NCBI GenBank assembly: GCA_964503475.1
Contig: CAZCZU010000018.1
Location: 1-48,674, forward strand
Reading direction: 5' to 3'
Origin: CAZCZU01 sp964503475
GTDB taxonomy: Bacteria; Pseudomonadota; Zetaproteobacteria; Mariprofundales; Mariprofundaceae
DNA length: 48,674 bases
This document shows, piece after piece, positions 41,562-48,575 of the stretch (positions are counted from its first letter, which is position 1; each line of letters opens with the position of its first letter). A program made the translations under genes and the position numbers. The notes below the pieces were generated by a model. The model was not told where the DNA came from. It did not search any database and was given only the letters and a program-made list of their open reading frames with translations.

Positions 41562-42491
41562 CTAGTGTGTCTCGTGGTCATCCATTTCCCTTACCCAGTC
41601 GTTCAGGGCATCTCGCAGTTGCGGCAAATTGCGCCATCCCCAGGGGAGATCCAGCCGTTCGCAACGTACGGCCTGCGTCAGTTGGGTGAGCCACCGGAAG
41701 TGCCGGCTGCGCATGGCGGGAAAGGCATCGATCCAGAGGTTGCCGGCGGTGTTGGGGGATAAGGTGGCAAAGGCGGGGCCGCCACGCCGTGCCGAGGGGG
41801 AGAACAGGCTGAGATCGTTGCCGCGCTGTTCGCTCAGCAGCGCGATGCGGGCAAGCGGAGCCGGCTCTGGAATACCTGGTCGCGAAAGCCTGCAGAGGGC
41901 AAGGTCGTCGCGCAGGGGGTGGCAGGGTTCGCTGATGGCCAGTTGCCGGATGGCATCGGGCCAGAGCTGCAGCCACGGGGCCTGGGGGTGTGCACGGGTG
42001 ATGCCATCGGCATCGAAGCTGATGCGCAGCAGGGCATCGCTGACCGGTTGTGCGCCGGATTGGGTCAGCAGGGCGGCAGCGGTCGATTTGCCGCTGGCGG
42101 AGGGGCCGACAAAGGCGGTGACCTGCCCATCCAGACAGACGGCCGAGGCATTGAGCAGGTAGTCGCCGCGCATGACCGAGGCGAGGGCAAAGACCGGGTG
42201 AAGCAGAAAGAGGCGGACGGCGGCCGGATCGGCATTCGGGGCAGGCTCCACATCGATGAGGCGGCCTCCGTCGCTGACACGGTAGCGGGCCACCCCTTCC
42301 AGCCGCCAGAGAGCCTGGTCGGCAGCGATCTCATAGCTGAGTGTGCGGCGGTGGGCTTCGGCAAGCGTGGTCGGAACCCCTGTGCAGCGGATGGTCAGCC
42401 CTCTCTCCGCTGTTGCGTTCGCTGCCGGAAGCTCCGGCAGCGCAAGCTCCGAGTCGAGTGTCAGGCCGCAGTATCGATAGAGGTAGCTCAT
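41562..42491 (-). CDS. HprK-like kinase (B), with altered catalytic motif
   Basis: A 309-residue relative of kinase A with Walker A GPSASGKST (about 129-137) and the same overall layout (YRYCGLTLDSELALPEL start, VARYRV, LFLLHPVFA). Two family positions differ: the His of LPLHASA is Asn (LLNASAV), and the acidic pair C-D-D becomes VSDALLR, so one Asp is lost. ATP binding is probable but phosphotransfer may be weak or different. The ATG overlaps the sulfotransferase stop. It ends about 100 bp before peptide B. Confidence 0.75.
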   Translation of the reverse strand: MSYLYRYCGLTLDSELALPELPAANATAERGLTIRCTGVPTTLAEAHRRTLSYEIAADQALWRLEGVARYRVSDGGRLIDVEPAPNADPAAVRLFLLHPVFALASVMRGDYLLNASAVCLDGQVTAFVGPSASGKSTAAALLTQSGAQPVSDALLRISFDADGITRAHPQAPWLQLWPDAIRQLAISEPCHPLRDDLALCRLSRPGIPEPAPLARIALLSEQRGNDLSLFSPSARRGGPAFATLSPNTAGNLWIDAFPAMRSRHFRWLTQLTQAVRCERLDLPWGWRNLPQLRDALNDWVREMDDHETH

Positions 42492-43366
42492 GACACCTGG
42501 CGTTCCTCTATGGCCTTATCGACACGCCGCTTCATCATGGTGAGCCGTTCGAGCTGTGCAGGAGTAAGTCGCTCCAGCCCCTCGCCGACCACGCCGCGCC
42601 GGAAGAAGCGTGCCGTATGGCGCGGTGTTTCGCGAAAACGCTGTTCCGCTTCGAGCTGCTGCAGGCGATCGATACGAACCGCATCCAGCGCGGCTGCGAT
42701 GGCGCTGTCGTCGTGTTCGAGGCCAAGAAAACGAATGGCACCACGAAAGGTGGCGATGGGATCGTTTTTCATCGCCTCATAGCGTATCAGGTGCAGGGGC
42801 ATGGGGGCGGCGAGCCAGTTGAGCGCATGCTCCTGCCATGAAAGCAGGCGCTGAGGCAGCTGGTTGGCGAGCCCTTTGCTGCTGTTGGCGATGACAAACT
42901 CTTCGCGGCAAAGCTGCTCGACCGCCTCTGCCAGGCTGCAGTCGTAGTGGTTGGTGCAGGAGACCGCCACGTCCCAGGGGTCGCGCAGGATATAGATGGC
43001 GGCGTAGTCGGGGCCGCGGCCGAGCATTGGCGTGCCGTCCGCAAGCAGGGTGTAGGCATCGTGGACCTTGCGCAGCAGGGGCTGCTGGCCGGGGTTCTCG
43101 GCGATAAAGCGCTCGGCGATAAAGCGCTCGGCGGTGATGCGGTCGGCTTCCGGGCGCAGGCGAGCAATCTCCTCTCCGGTGAGCATGGCCGACGGCATGC
43201 CGAGCGCCTCGTCGAAGTGGGTGCGGCTGGAGGCGATGGGGGTGGGTAGCGACAGCTCAACCAGCTCCGGCTCGCGTTGCCCTGGATTGAGCAGTGCGGC
43301 GAGGAAAAGGCGGAACCAGGTGTTGCCGGATTTCGGGTAGGAGGCGAGCCAGATACAGTGCGGCAT
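42488..43366 (-). CDS. PAPS-dependent sulfotransferase
   Basis: A 292-residue cytosolic sulfotransferase. The 5'-phosphosulfate loop WLASYPKSGNTWFRLFLAAL is at residues about 6-25, and the 3'-phosphate site YILRDPWDVAVS at about 123-134. It would move sulfate from PAPS to a hydroxyl or tyrosine; peptide B has two tyrosines in its proposed core, and the polysaccharide is another possible acceptor. Residues near 85 contain a duplicated AERFI/AERFI from a 15-bp tandem repeat. The ATG overlaps the stop of a 13-codon ORF (TGATG). Coupled to kinase B downstream. Confidence 0.85.
   Translation of the reverse strand: MPHCIWLASYPKSGNTWFRLFLAALLNPGQREPELVELSLPTPIASSRTHFDEALGMPSAMLTGEEIARLRPEADRITAERFIAERFIAENPGQQPLLRKVHDAYTLLADGTPMLGRGPDYAAIYILRDPWDVAVSCTNHYDCSLAEAVEQLCREEFVIANSSKGLANQLPQRLLSWQEHALNWLAAPMPLHLIRYEAMKNDPIATFRGAIRFLGLEHDDSAIAAALDAVRIDRLQQLEAEQRFRETPRHTARFFRRGVVGEGLERLTPAQLERLTMMKRRVDKAIEERQVS
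43097..43133. repeat. 15-bp tandem repeat inside sulfotransferase gene
   Basis: CTCGGCGATAAAGCG occurs twice in tandem (43097-43111 and 43112-43126), followed by a partial third unit (CTCGGCG). The repeat keeps frame and duplicates five residues (FIAER). It may be an in-frame expansion by slippage. Confidence 0.9.
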
Positions 43367-43407
43367 CAGGGGCGGTCATCCATGTTTGTGTGTTGCGTGT
43401 TCTCCAT
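43366..43407 (-). CDS. 13-codon ORF before sulfotransferase
   Basis: The ORF reads MENTQHTNMDDRP and stops at a TGA that shares a base with the sulfotransferase ATG (TGATG). Residues N8-x-D-D-x-P13 follow the N-terminal pattern of peptide B (N7-x-D-D-x-P12). No clear ribosome site precedes it. It may be a coupling leader or the stump of a lost precursor gene; it could also be chance. Confidence 0.3.
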   Translation of the reverse strand: MENTQHTNMDDRP

Positions 43408-43423
43408 CAGTCGTTGCCCGGAT

Positions 43424-45085
43424 CTAAATTTTTGAAGGGCCGGGGGCGCCGAACAGCTTGCCGACATGATCGAGAAGCGTCTGAGCCAGCTCCTCCAGAC
43501 GATAGACGGTAACGGCCCGCTGGTAGTAGCGAAAGACCTCATGATGGATGCCGATGGCCGAGAGTTCCACCTGGCCGGCCTTCTCCAGCCGGGCAATGGC
43601 ATCATGCAGATGATCGCTGAGATATCGACCGCTATTGGCTTCACGGGTGGCCCGGTCCTGCGGCGAGCCATCGGAGATTACCAACAGAATCTTGCGTGGT
43701 TCATGGCGCTTTATAAGGCGTTGATGGGCCCATAACAGCGCTTCGCCATCGATATTTTCCTTCAGGAAGCCGTTTCGCATCACCAGCCCGAAATGAGCGC
43801 GTGCCCGGCGCCATGGCGTGGCCGCCTCTTTGTAGACGATATGACGCAACCCGTTGAGGCGGCCGGGGTTTTCAGGTCGGCCGGCGGCGTTCCAGGCGCG
43901 ACGTGCACGGTTGTCTTCCCACTCCGTGGTGGTGAAGCCCAATACTTCGCTGCGGATGCCACAGCGCTCCAGCGTCTGAACCAGCACATCCACACATAGC
44001 CCGGCCGTGGTCATCGGAGCGCCGTGCATGGATCCGGAACTGTCGATCAGCAGGGTGACGGCGGTATCGATGAAGGGGCCAGGCTGTTCTTCCCTGAAGA
44101 TATTCGGCTCTCCGGGGGCGGCGATCAGGCCCGCCAGACGGCTGCTGTCGAGCTGGCCCTCCTCCAGGTCGAACGACCAGCGACGGCACTGCTGCGCCAT
44201 GAGCTGGCGCTGCAGTCGATGTGCCAGGCGGGAGATGCGATTGCCATGCTTTGTCCTGGCCTCATTGAGGGCATCGAGCCAGAGCGTCTGCTCCTCTGCC
44301 GTGACCGCACGGCCGGCGTCGATGAGTTCATCGTATGCGGTGCTGTAGCGGCTGTAGGCCGGTGATTCGATCTCGTCCATGTGCGGGTGCGGCGAGGCGC
44401 CTGCCATGGTCTCATCGGCCGGCTGCTCCGGAGTTTCACCGGCCAGGCGATTCTCCACACCTGTATCCGGTTCATCCTCTGCGGCCCGGCCCTGTTCTGC
44501 TTGCGTCCGCTGCTCTCTCTCGTCAGCTGCCGGGGTTCCCGTCTGACACGGATCGATTTTACATAGCCCGGGGATGAGTGAGAGAGCCGCTTCGGCAAAA
44601 CGGTCCTGATCCATGATGAGTGGTGTCAGTCGGGCCAGTTTTTCGGCCAGCTCGGCAGAGGGCTGTAGCGCTGGCTGCGATGAGTCATGGGGAGCCCAAA
44701 GCAGCAGGGCGGTGATGTAGAGCGCCTCCTCGGCGTTCGTGCTCCCCCTCTTGCCAGCCGCACGCAGGCGGTTGGCAAGGATGCCGGGGTAGTGCTGGCT
44801 GCCGAGAGCACCAAGGCGCGCGCTCTCGAGGATATCGAATAAGCGGCATTCAGGGGGGGTCCGCGGCCGATAGCGGGCGTGGCAATCAGGTTGATGAAAG
44901 CGCCGTCGCATGGCAATGGTATCGCTGTGGGCACTTAGTTGCTCCGGCGTTGCATCGGGAGAGAGTCCTTCGTGCGACAGATCGAATGGGTCGCTCTCTG
45001 TCGTTGCCGGCAGCGTGGTGTCCTGCGACAGCGCACGCAGGCAGGCAAGTGCCAGCGGGTAGCGGCTGTGTTGCGGTGCCTTCAT
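43424..45085 (-). CDS. cobT: CobT-like VWA-domain protein
   Basis: A 553-residue protein with the layout of cobaltochelatase subunit CobT: a helical N-terminus, an acidic, low-complexity middle (about 170-235), and a C-terminal VWA domain with the metal-site motif LLIDSSGSMHGAPM (D-x-S-x-S), LGFTTTEWEDNRARRAW and LLVISDGSPQDRATREAN. The C-terminal part is the CobT-specific type rather than NorD or MoxR-linked VWA. It starts 11 bp after the CobS-like stop. CobN, the chelating subunit, is not in the window, so a role in cobalt insertion cannot be taken for granted. Confidence 0.82.
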   Translation of the reverse strand: MKAPQHSRYPLALACLRALSQDTTLPATTESDPFDLSHEGLSPDATPEQLSAHSDTIAMRRRFHQPDCHARYRPRTPPECRLFDILESARLGALGSQHYPGILANRLRAAGKRGSTNAEEALYITALLLWAPHDSSQPALQPSAELAEKLARLTPLIMDQDRFAEAALSLIPGLCKIDPCQTGTPAADEREQRTQAEQGRAAEDEPDTGVENRLAGETPEQPADETMAGASPHPHMDEIESPAYSRYSTAYDELIDAGRAVTAEEQTLWLDALNEARTKHGNRISRLAHRLQRQLMAQQCRRWSFDLEEGQLDSSRLAGLIAAPGEPNIFREEQPGPFIDTAVTLLIDSSGSMHGAPMTTAGLCVDVLVQTLERCGIRSEVLGFTTTEWEDNRARRAWNAAGRPENPGRLNGLRHIVYKEAATPWRRARAHFGLVMRNGFLKENIDGEALLWAHQRLIKRHEPRKILLVISDGSPQDRATREANSGRYLSDHLHDAIARLEKAGQVELSAIGIHHEVFRYYQRAVTVYRLEELAQTLLDHVGKLFGAPGPSKI

Positions 45086-45096
45086 GACCGGTCGGG

Positions 45097-46059
45097 TCAG
45101 AGGCTGCTGTCCCGGTCGGGAAACAGCTCCTGTGCGAAGCAGCGTTGGAAGTATTCGGCAATGAGCGGCTGCTCGGCCTCGTCACACTTGTTGTAATAGC
45201 TGAGGCGGAAGGCGAGGGCGTTGTCGCCGAACAGCTGCGCATTGTCGGCCCAACTGAGCAGCGTACGCGGCGACATGACCGTGGAGAGATCGCCGTGCTG
45301 AAAGCCCGAGCGCACGAGTCCGGCCAGGCTCACCATCGCACGCACCTGTTGGCGCCCTGCATCGCTATCGAGGGAGGGGAATCTGGCCAGGACAATCGCC
45401 TCCTCCTGTGCGGGCGGCAGGTAGTTGAGGGTCGCGACGATATTCCAGCGATCCATCTGCGCCTGGTTGATGGATTGTGTACCGTGGTAGAGACCGGTGC
45501 TGTCTCCCATACCGATGGTGTTGGCGGTGGCGAAGAGGCGGAAGGCGGGATGGGGTGTGATTACCCTGCTCTGATCGAGCAGGGTAAGCTTGCCATCATG
45601 TTCGAGCACGCGCTGCAGGACGAACATCACATCGGGACGGCCCGCATCATATTCATCAAAAACCAGTGCGATGGGATTCTGCAGTGCAAAGGTGAGCATG
45701 CCCGGCCTGAACTCGGTAATCTGCTGGCCCTCCTCGATGACAATGGCATCCTTGCCAATCAGGTCCAGGCGGGAGATATGGCTGTCGAGGTTGATCCGGA
45801 TGCAGGGCCAGTTCAGGCGGGCCGCCACCTGCTCGATATGGGTCGATTTGCCGGTGCCGTGCAGCCCCTGAAGCAAAACACGCCGGTTGTGGCTGAAGCC
45901 GGCCAGAATCGCCAGCGTGGTATCGTGATCGAAGCAGTAGCCGGGGTCGATGGCCGGCACGTGCTCTTCCGCCTCACGAAAAGCGGGGACCTCGAAATCC
46001 AGGTCGATGCCGAAGGCCTCCCGAACCGGGCGGGTCGTATCAGGCGTACGGAGCGTCAT
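45097..46059 (-). CDS. cobS: CobS-like AAA+ ATPase
   Basis: A 320-residue MoxR/CobS-type AAA+ ATPase. Walker A LLQGLHGTGKSTHIEQVA (about 60-77), pre-sensor RINLDSHISRLDLIGKDA, Walker B ALVFDEYDAGRPDVMFVLQR, sensor 1 FRLFATANTIGMGDSTGLYHG, and sensor 2 region MSPRTLLSWADNA. The D-x-x-D-x-I-G and G-x-x-x-x-x-x-Y-x-G-T-x-x-x-N segments are CobS signatures. With the VWA partner downstream it forms a chelatase-type motor. The ribosome site is weak, but a 13-codon ORF with a strong one ends 3 nt before the start. Confidence 0.87.
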   Translation of the reverse strand: MTLRTPDTTRPVREAFGIDLDFEVPAFREAEEHVPAIDPGYCFDHDTTLAILAGFSHNRRVLLQGLHGTGKSTHIEQVAARLNWPCIRINLDSHISRLDLIGKDAIVIEEGQQITEFRPGMLTFALQNPIALVFDEYDAGRPDVMFVLQRVLEHDGKLTLLDQSRVITPHPAFRLFATANTIGMGDSTGLYHGTQSINQAQMDRWNIVATLNYLPPAQEEAIVLARFPSLDSDAGRQQVRAMVSLAGLVRSGFQHGDLSTVMSPRTLLSWADNAQLFGDNALAFRLSYYNKCDEAEQPLIAEYFQRCFAQELFPDRDSSL

Positions 46060-46062
46060 TGC

Positions 46063-46104
46063 TTACGCTTCATGCATGGAAGCTGTGCATCTGTCCATGG
46101 TCAT
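46063..46104 (-). CDS. 13-codon upstream ORF of cobS
   Basis: The ORF MTMDRCTASMHEA has AAAGGAG 9 nt before its ATG and stops 3 nt before the cobS start codon. cobS itself has a weak site, so ribosomes finishing this ORF probably re-start on cobS. It is the second 13-codon leader in this stretch (see the sulfotransferase). Confidence 0.45.
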   Translation of the reverse strand: MTMDRCTASMHEA

Positions 46105-46370
46105 GATTGCGGGCTCCTTTGCTGTTCGCCCCTGGGCAGGGCAAACAGATGAACAGTAGAGTAGTATGAAATCATCCAGCCCACGCATTCGGGTGATGTG
46201 CCTGGTGCTGTGTCGCAGCTTGTTCGCCATGGCATGAACAGGCATATCGGCAAGTCTCAGCCAATATGACGATCATTGGAGACTACACGTCGCTTGGTCG
46301 ATGCGTCCAGAGGGTTTCGCGGTGGGTTTGACAATCGGTATGCCATCGCTCAACTGTAAGGCAGGAGCAA
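46105..46370. other. Gap between the tail-collar genes and cobS
   Basis: About 265 bp with no supported gene. It should hold the cobS promoter. On the plus strand several ORFs are open, but they have no ribosome sites. The gap separates the lasso/chelatase region from the tail-collar genes. Confidence 0.4.
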
Positions 46371-46396
46371 GAAAAGAGGGGGCATGTAGCCCCCTC
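46371..46396 (-). terminator. Rho-independent terminator of the tail-collar operon
   Basis: On the minus strand GAGGGGGC and GCCCCCTC make a perfect 8-bp stem with a 5-nt loop (46376-46396), followed by TTTTC. It lies 20-40 bp beyond the stop of the last tail-collar gene and faces the right way. Confidence 0.85.
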
Positions 46397-46418
46397 CCGA
46401 TGATGACGCGTCGATGGT

Positions 46419-46958
46419 TCAGTTGCGTGACGGAAACAGGCCCTCCAGAGCCATGCAGAAGTTCAGTCCCAGAAAGGGCTGGCGGTTCTCGTGGGGCTGG
46501 CCGCCGCCGGCACTGGCCAGGGCCGACGGGGACATCTGCACAGTATTGGCGTCGGGTGCAGCGTATCCCTTGATGGGGCCTGTCTCCGCGCTCAGAGTGA
46601 TTCCGAGGTAGCTCTGGTTATTCGGAGCATTGTCGACGCTCGGAGCAAACGCTGCATGCGCGGTGTGGTCGTGGGACGGTAGCTGCTGTTCCGTGAGCGC
46701 CACACTGGCGGAGCCGCTGAACTGGCCGATGAAGTGTGGGCTCAGGCCGGGGCCTGTGCCCGCGCCTATGGGCGCGCGCCCCTTCAGGTTAGGGATTCCC
46801 ATGGTCGTGCGCCCGTCGCCGCCGAACTGGGGGCCGATCACCGCATAGAGGGCCTGGTTCTGGGAGATGGGCATCAGCTGCCCGTCGCAGAACGTGAAGA
46901 ACTGCGGTGCGAAGAGGTAGGGCATGGGGCGGATTTCGCCAATGAATGGGTCAGACAT
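46419..46958 (-). CDS. Phage tail-collar (microcystin-dependent-protein-like) protein 1
   Basis: A 179-residue tail-collar protein. It begins MSDPFIGEIRPMPYLFAPQF and contains CDGQLMPISQNQALYAVIG, the collar signature GGDGRTTMGIPNLKGRAPIG, and PSHDHTAH; it ends GLFPSRN. AAGGAG precedes ATG 46958; the longer frame from 47084 overlaps the gene upstream and is rejected. Such proteins form trimers at phage tail fibres but also occur as stand-alone chromosomal sets of unknown role. Confidence 0.88.
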   Translation of the reverse strand: MSDPFIGEIRPMPYLFAPQFFTFCDGQLMPISQNQALYAVIGPQFGGDGRTTMGIPNLKGRAPIGAGTGPGLSPHFIGQFSGSASVALTEQQLPSHDHTAHAAFAPSVDNAPNNQSYLGITLSAETGPIKGYAAPDANTVQMSPSALASAGGGQPHENRQPFLGLNFCMALEGLFPSRN

Positions 46959-46974
46959 TCTGTTCTCCTTGTTC

Positions 46975-47505
46975 CTAGTTGCGGCTCGGGTAGATGCCGA
47001 GCATGGAGATGATGAAGCTGACGCAGAGCGCCGGCATCTGGTTGTTGTGGCCCAGGCCATTACCCGTGGTGGCAACGGCAGCATCGGCGAACTCGTTAAT
47101 GGTATCGCCGCTGCCGGGGGCCATGTAGAGCTTATCGCCGTCGGCTCCCTTGCTTAGTACCGCGCCCGCAGGAGAGGAGGCAGAACCATTTTGGGCGGCT
47201 ACCTGGATCGGATGGGTATGGCTGGGGATCTCGTTGGAGGTGAGCGTCACCTCCTCTACGCCGTACATCTGGCCGCGTACACGCGGGGTGAGGCCGGGGC
47301 CCTGCCCCTGATGCACTGGCAGACGCCCGCGCATATCGGGCAGGGCGAAGCTAGTCCGCCCGTCGCCGCCGTAGGCATTTCCGAGCAGGGAAAAGAGGGT
47401 CTGTTGCTGGCTAATGGCGAGCAGTGTGCCGTTGCAGAGTGACCAGTGTAGTGGGGCGTAGTTGCCGCCGAACATGCGGATTTCGCCGAGAAAGGGATCT
47501 GCCAT
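46975..47505 (-). CDS. Phage tail-collar (microcystin-dependent-protein-like) protein 2
   Basis: A 176-residue paralogue with the same plan: MADPFLGEIRMFGGNYAP, CNGTLLAISQQQTLFSLLG, the collar motif GGDGRTSFALPDMRGRLPVH, PSHTHPIQ, and end GIYPSRN. AAGGAG lies about 7 nt before the ATG. The middle of the protein (about 105-150) is a variable Ala/Gly/Ser/Asp-rich part, where the three copies differ most. Confidence 0.88.
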   Translation of the reverse strand: MADPFLGEIRMFGGNYAPLHWSLCNGTLLAISQQQTLFSLLGNAYGGDGRTSFALPDMRGRLPVHQGQGPGLTPRVRGQMYGVEEVTLTSNEIPSHTHPIQVAAQNGSASSPAGAVLSKGADGDKLYMAPGSGDTINEFADAAVATTGNGLGHNNQMPALCVSFIISMLGIYPSRN

Positions 47506-47522
47506 TTTGTTCTCCTTATTCT

Positions 47523-48053
47523 TTAGTTGCGTGACGGGTACAGGCCTGCCAGGGCGATAACGAAACCGACCACCGTGCTTGGCTGGCAGTTTTCGTGCGG
47601 CAGGCCTCCGCCGCTTGAGCTCACGGCGGTGGGATTGGTTGCCACCAGGCTCGATGCGTTGGCATAAATATTGGCGGCAGTCGATCCACCGGCTGTGTTG
47701 GCGGTGGACAGGGTCATTGCTCCGGAGGGATTGGCGGCATGTATCGTTCCCTCTGAGGTGGTAGCGTTGAAGGCGTGGGTGTGGGTGCCCATGGTGGTCT
47801 CGGTCAGGGCCACATCCTCGAAACCATACATCATCCCCAGTGTGATCCCCTGCCCGGAATGCATCGGGGTGCGACCGCGCATATCGGGGAGTCCATAGGT
47901 GGTGCTGCCATTGCCGCCGAAAGTGGTGCCGAGCAGCGAAGCGAGAGCCATGTTCTGGGAGATGGGTAAAATCTGTCCGTCGCAGTAGGCCCAGTCCTTG
48001 GGCGCGAAGTTGAAAGCGATCATTGCGATCTGGCCTAGATAGGGGTCACTCAT
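47523..48053 (-). CDS. Phage tail-collar (microcystin-dependent-protein-like) protein 3
   Basis: A 176-residue paralogue: MSDPYLGQIAMIAFNFAPKD, CDGQILPISQNMALASLLG, collar motif GGNGSTTYGLPDMRGRTPMH, GTHTHAFN and end GLYPSRN. Its variable part is rich in Thr, Ala and Asn. AAGGAG precedes the ATG. First of the three collar genes in transcription order, 46 bp after the small companion gene. Confidence 0.88.
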   Translation of the reverse strand: MSDPYLGQIAMIAFNFAPKDWAYCDGQILPISQNMALASLLGTTFGGNGSTTYGLPDMRGRTPMHSGQGITLGMMYGFEDVALTETTMGTHTHAFNATTSEGTIHAANPSGAMTLSTANTAGGSTAANIYANASSLVATNPTAVSSSGGGLPHENCQPSTVVGFVIALAGLYPSRN

Positions 48054-48099
48054 ACTATTCTCCTTTGGTCATTAGGTGTGAGGATGCGAGCGGCACTGG

Positions 48100-48432
48100 T
48101 TACGCCTGTTCCTTCTTTTTCAGCCGGTTGAATACCGCCTGGTACTGGCATTCGCTGCTCCCCTCCTTGAGGACCGGTACGATGAAGAGCGCAAGGTCGC
48201 CCAGCGCCTCGTGTTTCATTGGGTAGATGCGCTGTTGCAGGACCGGGTCCTGAGGGCCATCGAAGATCAGCGAGAAACAGTCGCATTCGTCACTCTTGTG
48301 CTCGTCCGCTTTGATCAGGGTGAGCTCTGCTTGCTTGCCGGCGGTATCCAGCTCCGGATCTGCCTCCTCGACGGTGGCAATGAACTTGCTGTTGATATGT
48401 GCGGCGAAATCGGCGCAGCCTAGATTTTTCAT
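48100..48432 (-). CDS. Small companion protein of the tail-collar set (DUF6916-like)
   Basis: A 110-residue soluble protein, MKNLGCADFAAHINSKFIA..., with beta-rich segments (AELTLIKADEH, DCFSLIFDGP, GDLALFIVPVL) and a YQAVFNRLKK end. Its pattern, F-x-L-x-F-x-G-P ... Q-R-I-Y-P-M-x-H ... L-F-I-V-P, is the one seen in small proteins that accompany tail-collar genes (DUF6916-type, from memory). ATG 48432 follows AAGGAG; 14 further codons are open upstream but unsupported. Function unknown. Confidence 0.72.
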   Translation of the reverse strand: MKNLGCADFAAHINSKFIATVEEADPELDTAGKQAELTLIKADEHKSDECDCFSLIFDGPQDPVLQQRIYPMKHEALGDLALFIVPVLKEGSSECQYQAVFNRLKKKEQA

Positions 48433-48553
48433 CCCGTTTCTCCTTTTGTGTGAACGGAGCGTCTGATTTTCCATGACCGTTTGTAAGTTCCCTCTCCAAA
48501 TGTGGAGCTTGAAGTTACATTGGACATGGGGGCAGGCAACCGGGGTAATCCGA

Positions 48554-48575
48554 ACAAAACCTGATAAATCAGGCC
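48554..48575 (-). terminator. Weak terminator from a gene to the right
   Basis: On the minus strand CCTGA-TTTA-TCAGG is followed by TTTTGTT. The 5-bp stem is short, so support is modest. If real it ends a minus-strand gene lying mostly outside the window and separates it from the tail-collar operon. Confidence 0.35.
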
